The notes under the pieces: generated by a model
Databases searched by the model: none
What the model saw: the letters and a program-made list of their open reading frames with translations, nothing else
What the model was told of the DNA's origin: nothing
Part shown: one piece after another, positions 24,525-31,724 of the stretch
Layout of the letters: every line of letters begins with the position of its first letter
Position numbering within the stretch: position 1 is the stretch's first letter
Translations under genes and position numbers: made by a program
NCBI GenBank assembly: GCA_964414345.1
Contig: CAYPWF010000006.1
Span: 25,280 to 89,279 of the forward strand
DNA from: Desulfocorpusculum sp964414345
GTDB taxonomy: Bacteria > Desulfobacterota > Desulfocorpusculales > Desulfocorpusculum
Direction: 5' to 3'
Length of the DNA stretch: 64,000 bases

Positions 24525-24934
24525 AATAGGTTAAGCCGAATCCAGGCTTGTTGGGAAAAAGCTGCCCCAAAAGTGGTTTTCTTCTTGCATGCATGGAGCC
24601 CAGGTCTATGCAACAAAAAACTCAGACCGGCGCTGCGGCCCCAGCGTGGGCGCCCGCAATGGGAAGTCTTGGGGTAGGCGGGCCCTCACTTTCCAGAGGC
24701 GCCGAAGCGCGTCCCTGCGAACCCCCAAGGCCTCTTAATGGGTTCTGTCTTGACACACACCCAAGGGGCGGATAATGTCAGAACCAATCGCCTCGTTGTC
24801 TCCCCCAGGGGATTTGGAGAAAGTCTTCCTGGGGATCCGCGGCAGCCTCAACAGGCAAAGTAGAAATCCAGGGGTGTTCGGTTACCCAACATCCTTGAGT
24901 CTCCAAGGACAGCCTGCTTAGGAGGGAAAGGAAG
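24525..24934. other. Structured GC-rich intergenic region between divergent genes
   Basis: No supportable coding sequence. The part at 24603-24730 is rich in stems: GGTCT/AGACC (24603-24628), CGCTG/CAGCG (24631-24646), GCGC-CGAA-GCGC (24699-24710) enclosed by CTTGGGG/CCCCAAG (24668-24729). On the minus strand the CGCTG stem is followed by TTTTTT (24620-24615), so a leftward transcript could end there. The right half may carry the Tim44-like gene's promoter. No match to tRNA, SRP, RNase P or tmRNA hallmarks was seen. Confidence 0.45.
24750..24776 (+). promoter_or_regulatory. Weak candidate promoter of the Tim44-like gene
   Basis: TTGACA is followed after only 15 bases by GATAAT. The -35 box is perfect but the spacing is shorter than ideal. 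It lies about 160 bases before the gene. Confidence 0.3.
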
Positions 24935-25912
24935 ATGCTAGGTTTTAGGTGGTTGGCCAGGGCTGCTTGGGTGGCGGTCCTGGCATTGATGTTTCTTTGC
25001 GGGATGGAAATGGAAGCATTGGCCAGGGCAGGGTCTGGAGGAAGCGCAGGTAGCAGGGGCTCTAGACCTATGTCACCGCCCTCCAGATCCTATTCTGCAC
25101 CCTCCCAGTCCCAGCCCTCTCAGCAGCAGCGGCAGTACGCACCCGGTCCACCGCCTGCCTCTCCTTCGCGCAGTCCCTTTTGGCACGGGCTTGCAGGAGG
25201 GCTCTTGGGAGGTCTCATCGGTGGGATGCTATTTAGGAGCCTGGGATTCGGGGGCCCCGGCATGGGCGGCTGGGGTGGCCCAGGCCTTTTTGATCTGATC
25301 CTGATCGGAGCCTTGCTTTACGGGATTTACTGGTTTGTGGTGAAAAGGAAGCGGATGGCCTCAGGACCAGCTTCATATTCTTCATATCAGAGTGTCTCCC
25401 AGGCCGCTGAACCCGTGAGGGTGGAGGCCCAGGGGGTTGCGTACCAGGAAGACGCAACCGACCAGAATGTTCTGATAGGGCTGAGCCATATCCAGCAGAT
25501 GGATCCAGGGTTCCAGCTGGAGGGCTTCAAGGAAGAAGCCATGGACATCTTCTTCAAGATTCAGGCAGCTTGGGCTCAAAGGGATATGGCTCAAGCAAGG
25601 CAGTTCTTGACAGAGGAGATGTTCATGATCCTCCAGAAGCAGGTGGAAGACCTAAGGGCTCAGGGAAGGATCAACAAGTTGGAGAACGTGGCGGTCAGAA
25701 CAGTTGAGCCAGTGGAGGTCTGGCAGGAGTCGGGACAGGATTTCATTACAGTCAGAATCCGGGCCAATCTCCTTGATTACACAGTGGATGAGTCTACAGG
25801 CCGTTTAGTCTCAGGCAGTGACAGAGATCCGGTCAAGTTCGAGGAGTACTGGACTTTCACCCGCCAAGTGGGCCCCCATTCTTGGAAGCTCTCAGCCATC
25901 ACCCAAGTATGA
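24935..25912 (+). CDS. Tim44-like domain membrane protein
   Basis: A 325-residue protein with an N-terminal signal or anchor (about 5-31), a low-complexity Ser/Pro/Gln linker (33-80), a glycine-rich membrane segment (88-108), a second helix at 118-135 and a C-terminal Tim44-like domain (about 180-325). The domain shows FKEEAMDIFFKIQAAWAQRD, FLTEEMF and KFEEYWTFTRQ. The fold is related to the mitochondrial import motor subunit Tim44 and to MlaC-like/NTF2-like folds; its bacterial role is unsettled. The ATG follows AGGAGGGAAAGGA. Confidence 0.88.
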   Translation: MLGFRWLARAAWVAVLALMFLCGMEMEALARAGSGGSAGSRGSRPMSPPSRSYSAPSQSQPSQQQRQYAPGPPPASPSRSPFWHGLAGGLLGGLIGGMLFRSLGFGGPGMGGWGGPGLFDLILIGALLYGIYWFVVKRKRMASGPASYSSYQSVSQAAEPVRVEAQGVAYQEDATDQNVLIGLSHIQQMDPGFQLEGFKEEAMDIFFKIQAAWAQRDMAQARQFLTEEMFMILQKQVEDLRAQGRINKLENVAVRTVEPVEVWQESGQDFITVRIRANLLDYTVDESTGRLVSGSDRDPVKFEEYWTFTRQVGPHSWKLSAITQV

Positions 25913-25977
25913 GGGTAACCACCAAGCGTCCCTGGCAAGATGAAACCAGAGATTTTACAAGCTTTGGAGGGCTACTT

Positions 25978-26598
25978 ATGGGATTTCTGAAAGGGGGTGT
26001 AAGCTTCTCCCGTTTTGTTGCAGAGGGGGAATTTCCCCCCAATTACCGTGAGGATTTCCCGGGGAGGATCCGCAGGTTCTGTTTCCAGGAGCTGGATGAG
26101 TACTCTGACCAGGAGCGCTCAGTGGGTTGGGTGGACATGATGGATCCTTTGGATGCCGAGTTTCTGGGAGATGGGTTTTTCAAGGAGGGATATTTAACTT
26201 TGGCCCTCAGGGTGGACACCAGGGTGGTTCCGGCCAAAGTGGTTCGCCAGCATGCTCTTGCGGCTCAAAGGGAGGCGGCCAAGAAAGAGGGTATTGGGTT
26301 TCTGCCCAAAGAGCGCAGAAAGGAGATTCAGGAACAGGTAAGATGGAAACTAATGCGCAGGGCCATTCCCAAATCCAACAGCTACGAAGTGGTCTGGAAT
26401 CTCAAGACAGGTTCCATCCTGTTCGGCAGCACCCAGCCGGCCCTCTGCGATGTTTTTGCCGAGCACTTCCAGAAGACCTTTGGGCTTAGGGCCGTGCCTT
26501 TGTACCCATACGAGATGATGTCGAGGCTCTTCAAGAAGCAGGGCCAGGATCCGGTCACCCTCGGCGGGATTAAGCCCTGGCTCCTCGCAGGAGAGTAA
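25978..26598 (+). CDS. rdgC: RdgC-like protein, N-terminal portion
   Basis: A 206-residue protein resembling the first two-thirds of recombination-associated protein RdgC, which forms a DNA-encircling ring and restrains RecA. The telling block is VPAKVVRQHALAAQ...FLPKERRKEIQEQVRWKLMRRAIPKSNSYEVVWNL (about 102-160), as in LPASVVKQ...KKELKEEV..ELLPRAF of the family. The segment that follows in typical RdgC is instead encoded by the next gene. ATG at 25978 is preceded by GGAGG at a good distance; an upstream extension overlaps the Tim44-like gene. Confidence 0.72.
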   Translation: MGFLKGGVSFSRFVAEGEFPPNYREDFPGRIRRFCFQELDEYSDQERSVGWVDMMDPLDAEFLGDGFFKEGYLTLALRVDTRVVPAKVVRQHALAAQREAAKKEGIGFLPKERRKEIQEQVRWKLMRRAIPKSNSYEVVWNLKTGSILFGSTQPALCDVFAEHFQKTFGLRAVPLYPYEMMSRLFKKQGQDPVTLGGIKPWLLAGE

Positions 26599-26603
26599 AG
26601 CCC

Positions 26604-27152
26604 GTGGAATTGGCAGAACAAATATCAAGATGGAGCTTCCTTGGGCAGGAGTTTCTGACCTGGCTTTGGTTCAAGAGTGACCAGGGGGATGGAACCCTGG
26701 AACTGAAAGGCCTTGGGCATATGGAAATATGGCTGGAGAACAAGGTCACCTTGGAGTCCCAGGAAGAGGATCGGTCGGAAAGGGTTAGCTGTTCAGGCCA
26801 GAATCCTGGCCTCAAAGAGGCCCGTTTCGCTTTGGCTCAGGGCAAGAAGGTGACCAAGGCCCGTTTCCGAATGAGTTTGGGGGAGGATGAGTGGAGTTTC
26901 GGATGGGAAGCAGGCAGGCTAAGCTTCCAATCCATGAGCTTACCTGCCTCTCCAGCGGATCTCGGGGAGGATCCAGATGGGGTCTTCTTTGAAAGGGTCA
27001 AGCTGGTGGAGAAAGGGCTGGAGGTGCTGGATAGTCTTTTTTCAATGTTTGCAATTCTTAGGACCTCCCCCAGGTGGGCAGAAGAAGAATTCCCTGTTTT
27101 GGCTAAATGGATTCGGGAGGGGGCCTTGATCAATAAGGCGGCTCAGAGGTGA
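26604..27152 (+). CDS. RdgC C-terminal-like protein, separate cistron
   Basis: A 182-residue protein whose middle (ENKVTLESQ...ERVSCSGQNPG...ALAQGKKVTKARFRM...WSFGWEAGRLSFQSM) aligns by eye with the C-terminal region of RdgC (CELRSP...VVRCKRQDL...MQVTRLALEW...LSFVL). The GTG start is 5 bases after the first cistron's stop, in another frame, with GGAGAG nine bases in front. That argues for two coupled genes rather than a random frameshift. Its last 23 bases overlap the convergent regulator gene. Confidence 0.62.
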   Translation: MELAEQISRWSFLGQEFLTWLWFKSDQGDGTLELKGLGHMEIWLENKVTLESQEEDRSERVSCSGQNPGLKEARFALAQGKKVTKARFRMSLGEDEWSFGWEAGRLSFQSMSLPASPADLGEDPDGVFFERVKLVEKGLEVLDSLFSMFAILRTSPRWAEEEFPVLAKWIREGALINKAAQR

Positions 27153-28626
27153 GCCCGTGTTTTCGCAGCTTGTAATGCAGCACCCTCCTTGTGACTCCCA
27201 AGAGTCTGGCGGCGTCCACCTGCACCCCGTTGGTTCTGCGTAAGGCTTCCCGAATGGCTTCCATCTCCAAGCGTTCCAAATCCAGATCCGTTCCCACAAA
27301 GGTTCTTTGTTCAGCCTGGGGAGTTTCTTCCAATAGAAGCTCCTCAGGGCCTATGAGGGGCCCCTGGGCTATGAGGGTGGCCCTCTGAATGACGTTTTCA
27401 AGCTCCCGGACATTCCCGGGCCAAGGGTGGGATTGTAAAGCCTTAACAGCCTCCCTGTGGAAACCGCGGATGGGACTATCAGCAGGCAGGTAGCGCTGAA
27501 GAAAGTGCTCTGCCAAGAGCGGTATGTCCTCTCTTCTTTCACGCAAGGGGGGAAGTTGTACGGTGAGCACGCTGATACGGTAATAAAGATCCTTGCGAAA
27601 ACTCATCTCAGGATCAGCGCTTAGAAGATCCTTGTTGGTGGCTGCAATGAGTCTTACGTCCACCCTTATGGTCTCCGTGCCACCTAACCTCTCGAAGCAT
27701 TTCTCCTGAAGCACCCTAAGCAGCTTGGCCTGAATAGAAGGGTGCATATCCCCGATTTCGTCTAGGAACAGTGTTCCGCCGTGGGATCTCTCCAGTCTGC
27801 CTATGTGACGGTGGTCCGCCCCTGTGAAGGCCCCTTTTTCGTGTCCGAAAAGCTCGCTTTCCAAGAGTTCCTTATGCAGGGTAGCGCAGTTTACCGCCAT
27901 GAAGGGTTTTTCCCTTCTAGGACCGTTGTAATGCAACGCCCTGGCAACCAGTTCCTTGCCGGTGCCTGTTTCCCCCTGGATCAAGACCGTGATGGAGCTG
28001 GGCAACACTTTCTGCAACAGGTCGAACACCTTGCGCATGGCTGCACTGGTCCCAACTATCCCTTCCAAGGCGTATCTACCGTGCACCTGCCTGCGAAGTT
28101 CCCGGACTTCTTCCCTGAGACGATCCCTCTCCAGGCGCAAACGTTCCACGTTGGAAGTCCTGAGCCGGTGGCTTAGCAGACGCGCCAATCTGTAAGTCAG
28201 CTTGAGGGCCAGGGGGGAAGAGCTGGCCAGAAGTTCATGAAATTGCTCCCTGGATATGCGAAGCAAGGTGGCTGGCTCTTCCCCAGAAACCTTTAGGGTG
28301 GCTGATCTGGGGGCCAAATCTAGGAGGGACATCTCCCCCAAGATAGCAGGTGGGCCTAGCTCCATAAGCAGCTGCTGCGGGGAATCCTCCTCCTCCCCTG
28401 CCTTCAGAACGCTTACCTTTCCCTTCCCCACCAGGTACAAGGCGTCTCCGGGATCCCCTTCCCTGAAAATCTCCCAACCCGGCGGGAACTCCACAGCCTC
28501 GGCCATCTTGGCCAGCAAGAAAAGCTCCTCTTTGGTCAATTGCACCCAGTCTTGCAGGGGTGCTTCCTCACGGCCTATTTCCTCCATGGCCCTTTGAAGA
28601 AGCTCAAGGGTTTGTTCTGTAGTCAT
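27130..28626 (-). CDS. Sigma-54-dependent regulator with N-terminal cNMP-binding domain
   Basis: A 498-residue activator. A CRP-type cyclic-nucleotide-binding domain comes first (about 30-150, with FREGDPGDALYLVGKGKVSVL and LGEMSLLD), then a heptad-rich linker (160-185). The AAA+ domain (190-430) follows, with Walker A GETGTGKE, the sigma-54 contact loop GAFTGAD and Walker B GGTLFLDEIGD. A Fis-type helix-turn-helix ends the protein (VDAARLLGVTRRVLHYKLRKHGL). The effector domain differs from the usual receiver or GAF domain. Its ATG overlaps the ABC-ATPase stop by 4 bases, so the two are coupled. Target genes with -24/-12 promoters were not found. Confidence 0.93.
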   Translation of the reverse strand: MTTEQTLELLQRAMEEIGREEAPLQDWVQLTKEELFLLAKMAEAVEFPPGWEIFREGDPGDALYLVGKGKVSVLKAGEEEDSPQQLLMELGPPAILGEMSLLDLAPRSATLKVSGEEPATLLRISREQFHELLASSSPLALKLTYRLARLLSHRLRTSNVERLRLERDRLREEVRELRRQVHGRYALEGIVGTSAAMRKVFDLLQKVLPSSITVLIQGETGTGKELVARALHYNGPRREKPFMAVNCATLHKELLESELFGHEKGAFTGADHRHIGRLERSHGGTLFLDEIGDMHPSIQAKLLRVLQEKCFERLGGTETIRVDVRLIAATNKDLLSADPEMSFRKDLYYRISVLTVQLPPLRERREDIPLLAEHFLQRYLPADSPIRGFHREAVKALQSHPWPGNVRELENVIQRATLIAQGPLIGPEELLLEETPQAEQRTFVGTDLDLERLEMEAIREALRRTNGVQVDAARLLGVTRRVLHYKLRKHGLTSEPPY

Positions 28627-30350
28627 CTCTGTCTCACCTTGAGGGTTCTCATGCGGTTTATGGCAGCAGCCAGCTCCTGCGCTCTGGGCAGTGCAAGGTT
28701 ACCGGCCTTGCGAGGCCCCAGTGCATCAAAACCCACCACCTCCAGCTCCTGGAAGAGCCTCTCCAGAGCCTCTCTAAGACAGGTTCGGCCATCGGCATAG
28801 CGGGTGGCAAAACAGTGAATCAGTTCTCCCAAGGCCCGAGTCTGGCTCTGGTCCACAAGCTGCTCCACCCGTTCCAAGTCTATGGGCGTGGAACCATATA
28901 CTATTTGTTTCAGACCTCTCACATCTATCTTGACTTCCCTGGCACCCCTTCGGGCCTGAAAACTCTCCCTCATGGGAATTCTGTGCGCCACACGACCGAA
29001 GTCCCCTTCTACCTCCGGGCTCCTGCCCGAGCTGAACTCCTGACTAATTCGGGCTGCCTCCTTTGTTACGTCCAAGGGCCTGTAATGATCCATGAGGATT
29101 ACCCTGTCGGCTACATCCAGGTAATCCCCGCAGCCGCCCATTACCAGAACCGTGGAAACCCCAAGCTCCTTGTAAATCTGCCTTACCCTGTCTATGAAGG
29201 GAGTGATGGGTTCCCGGTCCTTTGAGACCAAGGCCTGCATCCTCCTGTCTCTGATCATGAAATTCGTGGCTGAGGTGTCCTCGTCCATTAGAAGCAGCTT
29301 TGCCCCGGCTTCCAAGGCTTCCATTATGTTGGCTGCCTGGGATGTGGAGCCGCTTGCATTCTCAGTGGAGAAGCTCCTGGTGTCCTTCCCAAATGGCAAG
29401 TTCTTGATGAAGGGTGATATATCCACACCTGCTACAAAGCGGCCGTCCTCGGCCCGGATCTTCACAGCTGAGGAATGGGTCACCACCCCCTCTCTTCCGT
29501 CTCCGGGCACGTGGTTGTAAACCGAGCGTTCCAAGGCCTGCAGAAGCGTGGACTTCCCATGGAACCCTCCTCCCACGATTAAGCTCACACCCGTGGGAAT
29601 CCCCATGCCCCTTGCCGGTCCCTGGTTGGGCCTTTGAAGTGTGACTTCCATAGTAGGAGGAGGCTGAAACAGGACCACTTTTGCGTCTTGGGGAGCACAG
29701 CCCAGCGGCCTCTCGTCCACTCCGCTCCTTCTGGGAAGGATGGAGCCCTCAGCCAGAAAAGCCACCAGGCCCATACCTTCCAGTTGTTCCCTCATAGCAT
29801 CCTGGTCCTCCGAGCAGGCCACATGCTCTTTCAGTTTCCCGAGGTTCAGATTCCGGGGCCTCAGAGAAGCCTCCACTATTCGAGGGACCTCTCCTAGAAG
29901 CATCTCCTGGGCCTCCCTGCCCAGAATGGTGCGCCCCTCCGCTGGAAGCCCCACAACGAATCTCACCTCCAAGCCCTCTTGTGAGACCAGAACAGAGGAG
30001 CGGTCCAAGATTTCCTGACCTGGCTTGTCTATGGAAATCAGGCCGCTGTGGCCCATGCCTCTTCTTCCCTTGCTGTGGGTGAGGATGGCCTCGTGAAAAG
30101 CCCTTGTCAAAAAATCCCTGAAACCCACTCGGCGGCTCCTGTTGGCCACCAGCCACTTGTCAAAAGGGGCCTTTTCCCAGGGCACCAAGATCTTCATGCG
30201 GGAGGGAGAGGCAAAAGGATCTCCCTGAACGTGATCCACTACCAACTGAAAACCCGCAAACTCGTACGAGCCTGCCAGCTCCTGGTAAGCCTTGTAACCC
30301 TTGTGGTCAATGCGTTGAATGATCCTGCGAAGCTCTTCACTGTGGGCCAT
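28623..30350 (-). CDS. Predicted ABC-class ATPase (COG3044-like)
   Basis: A 575-residue soluble ATPase of the ABC_ATPase family. It contains GGGFHGKSTLLQALE as a Walker A variant near residue 278, the signature-like SGSTSQAANIMEALE near 343, LLLMDEDTSATNFMIRD as Walker B near 360, and MGGCGDYLDVADRVILMD near 415. No membrane segment is present, so it is not a transporter itself. Related proteins occur widely, but their cellular role is poorly defined. ATG at 30350 opens the family-typical AHSEELRRIIQRIDHKGYKAYQ; 46 further in-frame codons are rejected. Confidence 0.88.
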   Translation of the reverse strand: MAHSEELRRIIQRIDHKGYKAYQELAGSYEFAGFQLVVDHVQGDPFASPSRMKILVPWEKAPFDKWLVANRSRRVGFRDFLTRAFHEAILTHSKGRRGMGHSGLISIDKPGQEILDRSSVLVSQEGLEVRFVVGLPAEGRTILGREAQEMLLGEVPRIVEASLRPRNLNLGKLKEHVACSEDQDAMREQLEGMGLVAFLAEGSILPRRSGVDERPLGCAPQDAKVVLFQPPPTMEVTLQRPNQGPARGMGIPTGVSLIVGGGFHGKSTLLQALERSVYNHVPGDGREGVVTHSSAVKIRAEDGRFVAGVDISPFIKNLPFGKDTRSFSTENASGSTSQAANIMEALEAGAKLLLMDEDTSATNFMIRDRRMQALVSKDREPITPFIDRVRQIYKELGVSTVLVMGGCGDYLDVADRVILMDHYRPLDVTKEAARISQEFSSGRSPEVEGDFGRVAHRIPMRESFQARRGAREVKIDVRGLKQIVYGSTPIDLERVEQLVDQSQTRALGELIHCFATRYADGRTCLREALERLFQELEVVGFDALGPRKAGNLALPRAQELAAAINRMRTLKVRQR

Positions 30351-30584
30351 AAGAACCAATCTCCGATGTAAGGCAAAGCCCGGCCTCCCCCAAGAGGCGC
30401 GGTTTCTCAAAAACCAAGCTTTTTCACCCAAGCTCCCAAAAGCCTCTCTCCTTAGCGCAGTGCAATCCTCCCGAGCCCTTTTTTGCAAGCCTTCAGCGGC
30501 AGCCTGTTCCAGATGGGAACCCCAGCCTGTCTTACCAGGACCTCTGAATCGCCTGCTGGGGCCGCCCCCTCCCCCAACTTTGCT

Positions 30585-31031
30585 TTAGGATTCAGCATCA
30601 GGAATCTTCCCGCGAATTTGCCTTGCTTTCTCTATTATTTGAAGTGCCTGGGGATGGAGGCCCAGATCGGGGATCTCCTCCGGAAGAAACCAGCGAGCTT
30701 CTTGAGCGTCACTAGAGGAGTGGAGGCTGCCTCCCTCAACAATACAGACATAATCCAGGATGATGTAGTGGTATTGCACCCTGTGGCCTTCCATAAGAAT
30801 CCTCTCAGCCACATCCACCAAACCCAAGGGTTTCACCAAGAGGCCCGTCTCCTCAAGAATTTCTCTTCTTAGAGCCTGCCTTAGCCCTTCACCAAGTCCC
30901 ACCACCCCTCCGGGAATGCTCCAGGTGCCTTTACCGGGTTCTTTGGCGCGTTTCACCAGTAAGACTCTGTCCCCCTCCAGCACCACTGCGCCCACCGCAG
31001 GTATTGGGCAAGATGGGTATTTCCGTTTCAT
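30585..31031 (-). CDS. Nudix hydrolase
   Basis: A 148-residue phosphohydrolase with a complete Nudix box, G-x5-E-x7-R-E-x2-E-E-x-G, seen as GGVVGLGEGLRQALRREILE followed by ETG (about 43-65). It hydrolyses a nucleoside diphosphate linked to another group. The opening PSCPIPAVGAVVLEGDRVLLVKR fits ADP-ribose or NADH pyrophosphatase-like members, but the substrate is not determined. ATG at 31031 has AAGGG just upstream; an upstream in-frame start is less likely. It ends the leftward run that starts at the inositol-phosphate synthase gene. Confidence 0.88.
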   Translation of the reverse strand: MKRKYPSCPIPAVGAVVLEGDRVLLVKRAKEPGKGTWSIPGGVVGLGEGLRQALRREILEETGLLVKPLGLVDVAERILMEGHRVQYHYIILDYVCIVEGGSLHSSSDAQEARWFLPEEIPDLGLHPQALQIIEKARQIRGKIPDAES

Positions 31032-31119
31032 GACACCCTTGTAACATCCACGGCTCACATATGTCCAGGGAGATCTGATGCGGGTTCTCATCGAATAGTA
31101 AAGGATGCGGGACTGGCGG

Positions 31120-31413
31120 TTATATGCTTTTGTAACTCTTGTTCACCAGAGAAGCCCAGAGGCACAAAGCAGCGCTCAGCAGGATCACCCCAAGGCTGAA
31201 AACCAGGTTCTTGCCCCAATCCAGAGCGACCCCGTAAGGCATGGGAGGAGCCCAGAGCCATGAGGAGCCTATCTTGGCTCTAAAGGCAAAATCCGGGCCG
31301 TCCAGCACATAGACCCAGGAAGGAAAAATCCAGATGAACGCAAGCAGCAAGAAAGCCAAGACAAAGATAGCTTTTCTTGTATTGCCCATAGTGGACTCCA
31401 CGGATAAGCTCAT
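31120..31413 (-). CDS. Small membrane protein, two TM segments
   Basis: A 97-residue protein I do not recognise. Hydrophobic segments lie at about 14-36 and 68-90, with a loop that is probably periplasmic (about 37-67). Its ATG overlaps the stop of the upstream zinc-ribbon gene (TGATG), which supports it as real and translationally coupled. A longer reading frame into the zinc-ribbon gene is rejected. Confidence 0.6.
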   Translation of the reverse strand: MSLSVESTMGNTRKAIFVLAFLLLAFIWIFPSWVYVLDGPDFAFRAKIGSSWLWAPPMPYGVALDWGKNLVFSLGVILLSAALCLWASLVNKSYKSI

Positions 31414-31724
31414 CAGAGTCTTTTCCCGCAGAAAGGGCAGAACCGGAACCCCGGATCCATCCTTTCCCCGCAGCCCGGACAAATCCTTCTCATGCCCGCC
31501 CTGAGCTCCTCCAGCGGGTCCCCTCCCTCCTGTGCAACCCTTCCGCAAGCCTCGCAGGCCAGGAAAGGTTTGCCCCTGGAGATGGGTATAAGCGGAATGA
31601 AAAACAAGCTGATGTAATGGTCCGTTTGTTTCAAGAAGGCCTGGGGGCTTCCGCAGGAAGGGCAGGTCCTGGGTACTCCCTCAAGGTTTCTTGTCTTGGG
31701 CTGAACCCCTCCAATGAAGATCAT
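31413..31724 (-). CDS. Zinc-ribbon protein with two metal-binding pairs
   Basis: A 103-residue protein. An N-terminal CPSCG knuckle near residue 21 pairs with CEACG near 57, and a C-terminal CPGCG/CPFCG pair (82-100) forms a classic zinc ribbon. A short hydrophobic stretch between residues 36 and 47 (SLFFIPLIPIS) matches the zinc-ribbon/membrane proteins that hold a ribbon at the bilayer. The ATG overlaps the flavoprotein stop by 4 bases (ATGA), so it is coupled to that gene. Confidence 0.72.
   Translation of the reverse strand: MIFIGGVQPKTRNLEGVPRTCPSCGSPQAFLKQTDHYISLFFIPLIPISRGKPFLACEACGRVAQEGGDPLEELRAGMRRICPGCGERMDPGFRFCPFCGKRL

Noticed and set aside
25176..25196. Sigma-54-like TGGCAC...TTGC sequence
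   Set aside because: It lies inside the Tim44-like coding region and the spacing is one base short.
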